Of a stretch of 64,000 nt of DNA, positions 58,801 to 64,000 are shown one piece after another; the first letter of the stretch is position 1; every line of letters starts with the position of its first letter. The stretch lies in contig OZ020514.1 of assembly GCA_963971425.1 (NCBI GenBank), forward strand, positions 10,855,218 to 10,919,217. The letters run 5' to 3'. This DNA is from Bryoerythrophyllum caledonicum. Its lineage: Eukaryota; Streptophyta; Bryopsida; Pottiales; Pottiaceae. Both the position numbers and the translations under genes were made by a program. The notes beneath the pieces are model-generated. The model ran no database searches, was not told where the DNA came from, and was given only the letters and a program-made list of their open reading frames with translations.

Positions 58801-59823
58801 TTAAACACAAAATTCCCCCACACTGATCCTTTTGCAATCTCCTCCGTTGTAGACACTGGTGCTTTTAAATACATTGAAATTGGAACATCCTTTGTTATCT
58901 TCGCATTGTCTTCAAAATCCTCTACTACACTGTCTGGAAGGTTGTGAAATTCTTCTTCCTCCGACGCCATGGCTGACAAATCAGCTAAATCTCCCGACGT
59001 AGATGCAGGGACCCTACGATGACCATTAGACGTCCTGAGCCCTGACCTAGAAACCCTGCCACCCGATCTTACACTTCTCCCAATTGACTTCCTTCCGCTT
59101 GGATCCAAATTTGAAGTGCCTTCTCTTGAACCAGAAGCTACATCACTCTCAACACGCCGTGGCCTCTTCGTAGGACGTCTACTCGTTGATGGAGGATTAG
59201 ATAATGTTTGTATCTTAGAAGTTGTGGTGGGATCTGGGCCTTCACTTCCCCTACCCCCCTCTAGTGGTCCCCAATCCAGTTGCAACGGCTCAGCAAAAAT
59301 TCGACAAACTTTTGTTTCTTCTGGTTTCGTTGGTGGGGCTCGAGTTGTCGCACGTGATGGGTCTCTCTCCCGAAATGCCTCATATCTAATATATTCCTCC
59401 ATAATCTTCTTAGCCTTCAGCACCACCTCCGCTGATAACGCTAAACAGGCTAAGACGTTATTGTGTCTAGCAGTACGTACCGCAAGAGAGATGTTTAACC
59501 AAAACGTTTGCAATGATTTGAGGAATTTCACTTGATCTGGATTTTGAAGAAGATTCAAAGGGACAGGTGCAAGAAGCAACTTCTTCCAAAGAGAAGTCTT
59601 CACCTCCGATTAACCAGGACCCACTGCGCAAGTAACGTATACCATATCATCACGTCGAAGAGTGATTGCCTGGATTTTGCCAAAACTCTTCCCCAACGCC
59701 GATGTACGCTTCCCCATCTCAAAGGGATAATCTGTCACCCACAAGAAGGCGCTCTACTCATCCACTTCCGCAATCCACCAGCCGTGGCTCTCCCAGATTC
59801 TATCAATATTTGGTGGTGCCATA
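55855..59823 (-). pseudogene. Long broken coding unit of unknown family with a DGQH motif
   Basis: Almost 4 kb of the minus strand has coding character over its whole length without obvious introns, from MAPPNIDRIWESHGWWIAEV at about 59,820 to a C-terminal EDEL at 55,855. Parts in order: an N-terminal globular region; a low-complexity Arg/Ser/Thr/Pro-rich region (about 59,050-59,350); an acidic patch (SEEEEFHNLPDSVVEDFED); WEPVDGQHIVAACKFA near 58,470, which recalls the DGQH/ParB-like nuclease core; a helical region; a Gly-rich segment (GDIAAGGGGYIGL) and WMANIERWNVIFLLPTAAYA, which might be a methyltransferase-like fold; and a disordered acidic C-terminus. The unit has roughly seven or more breaks and is not functional as it stands. 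It could be a host gene, part of an unrecognised mobile element, or of viral origin; the sequence alone does not decide. Confidence 0.5.
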
Positions 59824-59880
59824 ACGCAACATTCAAAAAACCTGTATATCATTAAAAACCGATAGTCATTGTCAGTATGG

Positions 59881-60700
59881 AATAAGAATTTTTGAACCAC
59901 CACTCATTGCACAATTTTTTTGAACATGCAACACCCCTTATCTACCTCTAAAAACTTTTGTACTACACAAGATCTAAATCCAATACCATCGAGTTAAGCA
60001 TGTCGTTAGTTCTTTGGTGAAATAGCATATTAATCCAAGTCAATTATTTTCACACATTGTCACACATTTTTGGGGAGAGTACCAAAAAACTTCTACCTTT
60101 CCACATAAAACTTTGAGAACTTTGTATGATTCACTTTTGATTTTGCCTACAGCATTATGCAATGTAAAACTTCTTATTGACCATTTGGATTCTCATTTAA
60201 AACAATATCAATTTCACAAAAAAATATAACGTGAATTGAGAATTTTGGAACCTCCACTCATTGCACAATTTTTTTTGAATATGCTACACTCCTTGTCTAC
60301 CTCTAAAAAGTGTTGCACTACACAAGATCTAAATCCAATATCATTGTGTCAATCATGTTGTTAGTTCTTTGGTGAAATAGCATATTAATCCAAGTCAATT
60401 ATTTTCACACATTGTCGGCCATGGTACCAAAAAACTTTCTACCTTTCCACATAAGTCTTTGAGATCTTCGTATGATTCACTTCTGATTTTTCCTATGGCA
60501 TTATGTGATGTAAACCTTTTTATTGACCATTTGGATTCCCATTTAAAACAATATCGAGTTCACAAAAAAAATATAACGTGAATTGAGAATTATTGAACCT
60601 CCACTCATTGCACAATTTTTTTGAATATGCTATACTCCTTGTCTACCTCTAAAAATTGGTATATAGCAAACTAACATCATGCTGAACATTATGGTAATTT
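59881..60700. repeat. About 355-bp tandem repeat, two to three units
   Basis: CCACTCATTGCACAATTTTT occurs at about 59,900, 60,255 and 60,602, each followed by the AATATGCTACAC / CTACCTCTAAAAA words. The unit is also present singly at 35,730-35,800 and at the window end, so it is a local amplification of the TTAA-bordered dispersed repeat. Confidence 0.75.
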
Positions 60701-61158
60701 GTTGAGACCCTTTGAAATGCCAAAATTGGACACCAATTGAGGTCAAAGACTGCTGGTCCATAAAACGCAGGGATGAAAATGAGCCTTTTCTCTACTTCAA
60801 ACATTATAATCTTTCATTCCGTGCGGTAAAACTTTATGAGATTTTGCGAGTATATTACTTGATAAGTCATTTTTGAGATCCTACGGTTAAAACTACCAAA
60901 AAAAACTTCAATTTGTTTTCCTTGCAACTTGCACTAAAACAAGCATTTCTAAAGATTTTTGGTTGAGATATTCTCTACATCATTTTTGGACAAAGGTACT
61001 TGGGGTATCAATATCGAGGGTATCCCCACCAGGGTATGATTTATTGGGCCCCACAACCGGTTATCAACCAAGGTATCTACTTAGGGTTTCAAATTAGGGT
61101 TTTCAAATTCAGGGTATTAATACGGATATCAATGTGTTGCACCTTTGGGTAGTCCTAC

Positions 61159-61184
61159 GAGGGGTGTGCGCGCGCACACCCCTC
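61159..61184. repeat. 26-bp perfect palindrome with (GC)n core
   Basis: GAGGGGTGTGCGC followed directly by its reverse complement. A similar GTGCGCGCGCACACC core recurs at about 61,808-61,822. Alternating purine-pyrimidine sequence able to form a cruciform or Z-DNA. Confidence 0.9.
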
Positions 61185-61875
61185 ATAGTAGTTGTAAGGG
61201 AGGCTGTGAGTGTGAGAGACAGGGTTTGGAGGAGGGAGAGGCTTGTGAGAGGCTTGTGGGATTGTGAGAGGGGCTTGTGAGGGCGGAGGGTGGGGAGAGA
61301 AGAGTTGTGAGGGAGAGGAATGAATGGGAGGTGAGGGAGGGGAAGTTTTGGGAGGTGTGAGGAAGAGAAAATGTGGGCGGCTAGGGTTTGGTAGACACAA
61401 GGAGGATAGGGCGCGGGAGGAGAGAGGAGAGATGGAGGTGAGAGCATGGGAGGGGGGAATTTTTTTTTCCTGCGGCCTGCCTCAGGGCGTAGGCAGTGGG
61501 CCAGGGCTAGGCCACGCGCCTGCGCGCCAGGCTAGGCAGCGCTAGGCCGCGCCTGCGCCATCGCCCGCAACACTTGCGCGCCATCACTAGCAGCGAGCAA
61601 TAGGCCATCGCACTCTCATCTCATTGCTCTCCGCCTTCGTTAGGCTGCGCAAAGTTTGGAGTTGCGCGTGCAAGGTTCTTCGTTGACGTTGCGCAACCAG
61701 CAGCACCTTGCGCGAGGCCGTTCAACGTTCAAGAAGCACCTTCAGAGGGTTTGGGCTTTCGGCCTTGACGATTTTGGATATGGTCGATGGAGGACCACCA
61801 TCAGTTGGGGGGCGTGCGCGCGCACACCTCCAGTCTACAGTTGCTCCATGAGGTGTTGTGCGAACTCCATGGGAA

Positions 61876-61990
61876 CGGCGGCTAGGGTTTGGTTGTGGCA
61901 GCTAGGATTTGGTTGTGGCGGCTAGGGTTTGGTTGTGGCGGCTAGGGTTTGGTTGTGGCGGCTAGGGTTTGGTTGCGGCGGCTAGGGTTT
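61876..61990 (+). repeat. 20-bp minisatellite, about six units
   Basis: Units of GGCGGCTAGGGTTTGGTTGT with few changes. The TAGGGTTT word resembles the plant telomere motif TTTAGGG but the period is 20, so it is not telomeric DNA. Confidence 0.9.
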
Positions 61991-63016
61991 CAGGTAGTGT
62001 GTTGATGTGCTATACTCAGGACTTAGTGCCATTCTACGAGCTATCTCTTGACTTCAGTTTTGTGTGGTTTTTGTGTCAATGTTTTAGTAGTACAAAACCT
62101 GCACTCTCTAGTTGTTGACTCCTATCTTGTGTGAACATTAAACTATTGTTGTAATTGCAATTTTAAACATACACAAGTTCATGTTCTCAGTTGTGTGCTC
62201 CAATATTGGTACTGCTCTCTATTGTAACTCTAACTGACTTTAATCATCATGAACCTAACCCTGGAGTTCCCTAATATTCAGAATTGAAACAAAGCTTACC
62301 AAATTCGCAAAAATCTCCTTGGTGTGTAAATGTCCTCTAATCTACACAGTACATACAAAGTTGACAGAAATTAGTGAGTGAAGAAAAATGCGCATGGCCT
62401 TGAGGTTTCGATTGCAAGAGAGCTCACCTTAGAAACTGGGAAGGAAAGAGACCTCTAGATTTGCATAGAAACCTTATATCCTTGTTGGAACCTTGTGCCG
62501 CAAGTTTACTAGTCAAAGTTTGACTAGTAAACTTTGGACCTTTTGCTTTGCTTCTCCTTTTGTTAAAGCTTTTTACATATTATATTAAAATTTTGGGCTA
62601 TGTAATACGAAGATAATTAGGAGTTTTTATCACATAGTTTACCATATAAATTTTATGCATGTGTTGTAGGTAAAGTGGGAAGAGTTGAAAAACATGTTCA
62701 ACAACAACGATGGAATGGTGACTTAATGTTGAACGCCATCAAGCACCAGTGCGTGTACGACTAACACTTGCAACGTATCTTGAGGTAAACATTTATTTAT
62801 ATACAACTTTAATTTTATGTGTTGATTGAGCTTCTGTACTATGTTGTTTGTAGAATAACCTTTATGTGGATGTACAAACCTTTTTTTTTATTAGGGAGCA
62901 AAACAAGTTCCAATGGTGTCAATAATAGCAAGTAGACAACATGGTTCATTTTCTTCCCCAGGTTCAATGGATTCCCTTTGTTTAAGTTCACTTTGATTCA
63001 AAAGATTGCATCACAC

Positions 63017-63085
63017 ATGATCTAGACTTATTATCATCATGATCTAGACTTATTATCATCATGATCTAGACTTATTATCATCATG
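63017..63085. repeat. 22-bp tandem repeat, three units
   Basis: Three perfect copies of the 22-bp unit that starts ATGATCTAGACTTATTATCA. Confidence 0.95.
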
Positions 63086-63152
63086 TCAGAAATTATATTA
63101 GTTCTATTTTATACCAATGATTAGGGATGCAAAAGGGGTGTAGCATATTTAA

Positions 63153-64000
63153 CCCCTAAGGGATCAAGTGTCAAAAATGAGCTTCTTGAAAATTCGGTCA
63201 GGTTCCTATGGTGTCAATTTCTAACATTCATCTTTGAAAATTTTACTATAGAAAGGCATTACCAAGACTTTATTGGGAATAAAATTTTTACCTAAATTGG
63301 ACATTTGATAAAAAAGTTTTAGGGTTTTGAATCTCAAATGGGAAGAGTAGGCAAGTCGGGAATGTCCAAAATCTATTGCTAGGACACTCTGTTGAATGTG
63401 AGATTTTCAGTACTCGCAAATAATATTATTTTCCTTGATGTTGTCAAAATAAGTTCTTGTCTTTAGTGAAAAATAACATATCAACCTGAGTCAAACATTT
63501 TCACACATTGTTTTTCATTGTTGGGCAAGGTACCAAAAAAACTTCTTGTTTTCCAAATAAAACCTAGATATCTTTTTATTTTTCACTTTTTATTTTTTCC
63601 ACAACAATATGTGGTGTAAACCTTCTTATTGACCATTTGGACTACCAATCTAAAACATATTAAGTTCACAAAAAATTAAAGTGTGAATTAACAAATTCCG
63701 AACTTCCACTCCTTGCACAGTTGTTTTGAATATGCTACACCTGTTTTCTACCTCTAAAAATTGGTGTAAAAGGAACTAACATCATGCTTAACAAGATGGT
63801 TGTGGATTTAGACCTTCTGTAGTGCAAAAATTAGACACCAAGTGAAGTCAAAGTCTGCTGATCCACAACACGCAGGGAAGAATATGAACCATATGCTTGA
63901 CTTCAAACTCTATTATCTTTCAATCCGTGCGGTCAAAGTTTATGATTTTTTTTAAAAATATTACTTAATAAGTCTTTATTGAGATCCCATGGTCAAAACT
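63153..64000 (+). mobile_element. Large TTAA-bordered dispersed repeat, left end, runs off the window
   Basis: TTAA (63,149-63,152) followed by CCCCTAAGGGATCAAGTG; the remainder follows 34,807-35,160 and 35,510-36,000. No coding sequence is seen. Confidence 0.55.

Larger units (their letters stand above)
60700..63150. other. No supported gene; GC-rich island and repeats
   Basis: A GC-rich island (about 61,480-61,860) with repeated GCTAGGC words lies among AT-rich DNA. A 112-codon minus-strand frame (61,109-61,447) is Pro/Ser/Leu low-complexity. A short piece near 62,670-62,780 with splice-like borders and the reading VEKHVQQQRWNGDLMLNAIK may be an eroded exon; no family could be named. Confidence 0.45.

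Noticed and set aside
61876-61990. Interstitial telomere array
   Set aside because: The TAGGGTTT word recurs with a 20-bp period rather than 7, so it is a minisatellite.

Overview
The window looks like nuclear DNA of a land plant or close streptophyte relative, most likely a bryophyte. Pointers are an F-box/kelch-type gene, plant-like exons of PSMA3, EFTUD2, PP2A-A and SPF30, plant-style Helitron and PIF/Harbinger remnants, and GC-rich genes set in AT-rich, repeat-dominated spacers. The species cannot be named from the sequence. No rRNA, tRNA, CRISPR or operon structure was seen.

Layout. 0-12.7 kb: a broken SWIM zinc-finger fragment, then a gene desert made of dispersed repeats, tRNA-derived SINE copies, TTAA-flanked elements and minisatellites. 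12.8-14.75 kb: an F-box gene with an uninterrupted 425-codon frame. 16.1-21.3 kb: a patchwork of intron-bearing exon fragments from four unrelated conserved genes (EFTUD2/Snu114 on minus, PSMA3, PP2A scaffold A and SPF30 on plus), with a copia-type LTR in the middle, followed by an unrecognised ORF (21.5-22.7 kb) that may have an ADP-ribosyltransferase-like fold. 25.1-26.6 kb: PIF/Harbinger remnants and a 320-bp non-autonomous Helitron.

26.9-54.7 kb is a large imperfect inverted duplication. Each arm carries a degenerate kinase pseudogene at its outer end, several kb of SINE-bearing repeat, and a complete six-exon gene for a ZC3H15/DFRP1-type CCCH zinc-finger protein (plus strand 32,415-34,376; minus strand 44,373-46,343). 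The two genes point towards each other across a loop of about 10 kb. They appear to encode the same 373-residue protein and are nearly identical even in introns, whereas the surrounding arm sequence is clearly diverged, which suggests gene conversion. A third copy of the repeat flank (7.56-10.76 kb) lacks the gene. Comparing the three copies dates insertions: a TTAA-flanked element is only in the left arm, and a 3.2-kb Tc1-like DD34E transposon is only in the right arm. A short relative of that transposon lies in the loop.

55.8-59.8 kb holds a long, unspliced, badly broken coding unit of unknown function on the minus strand. 59.9-64 kb is tandem and dispersed repeats with one GC-rich island. 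The genes do not form a pathway; the interest lies in duplication, conversion, exon capture and nested transposition.
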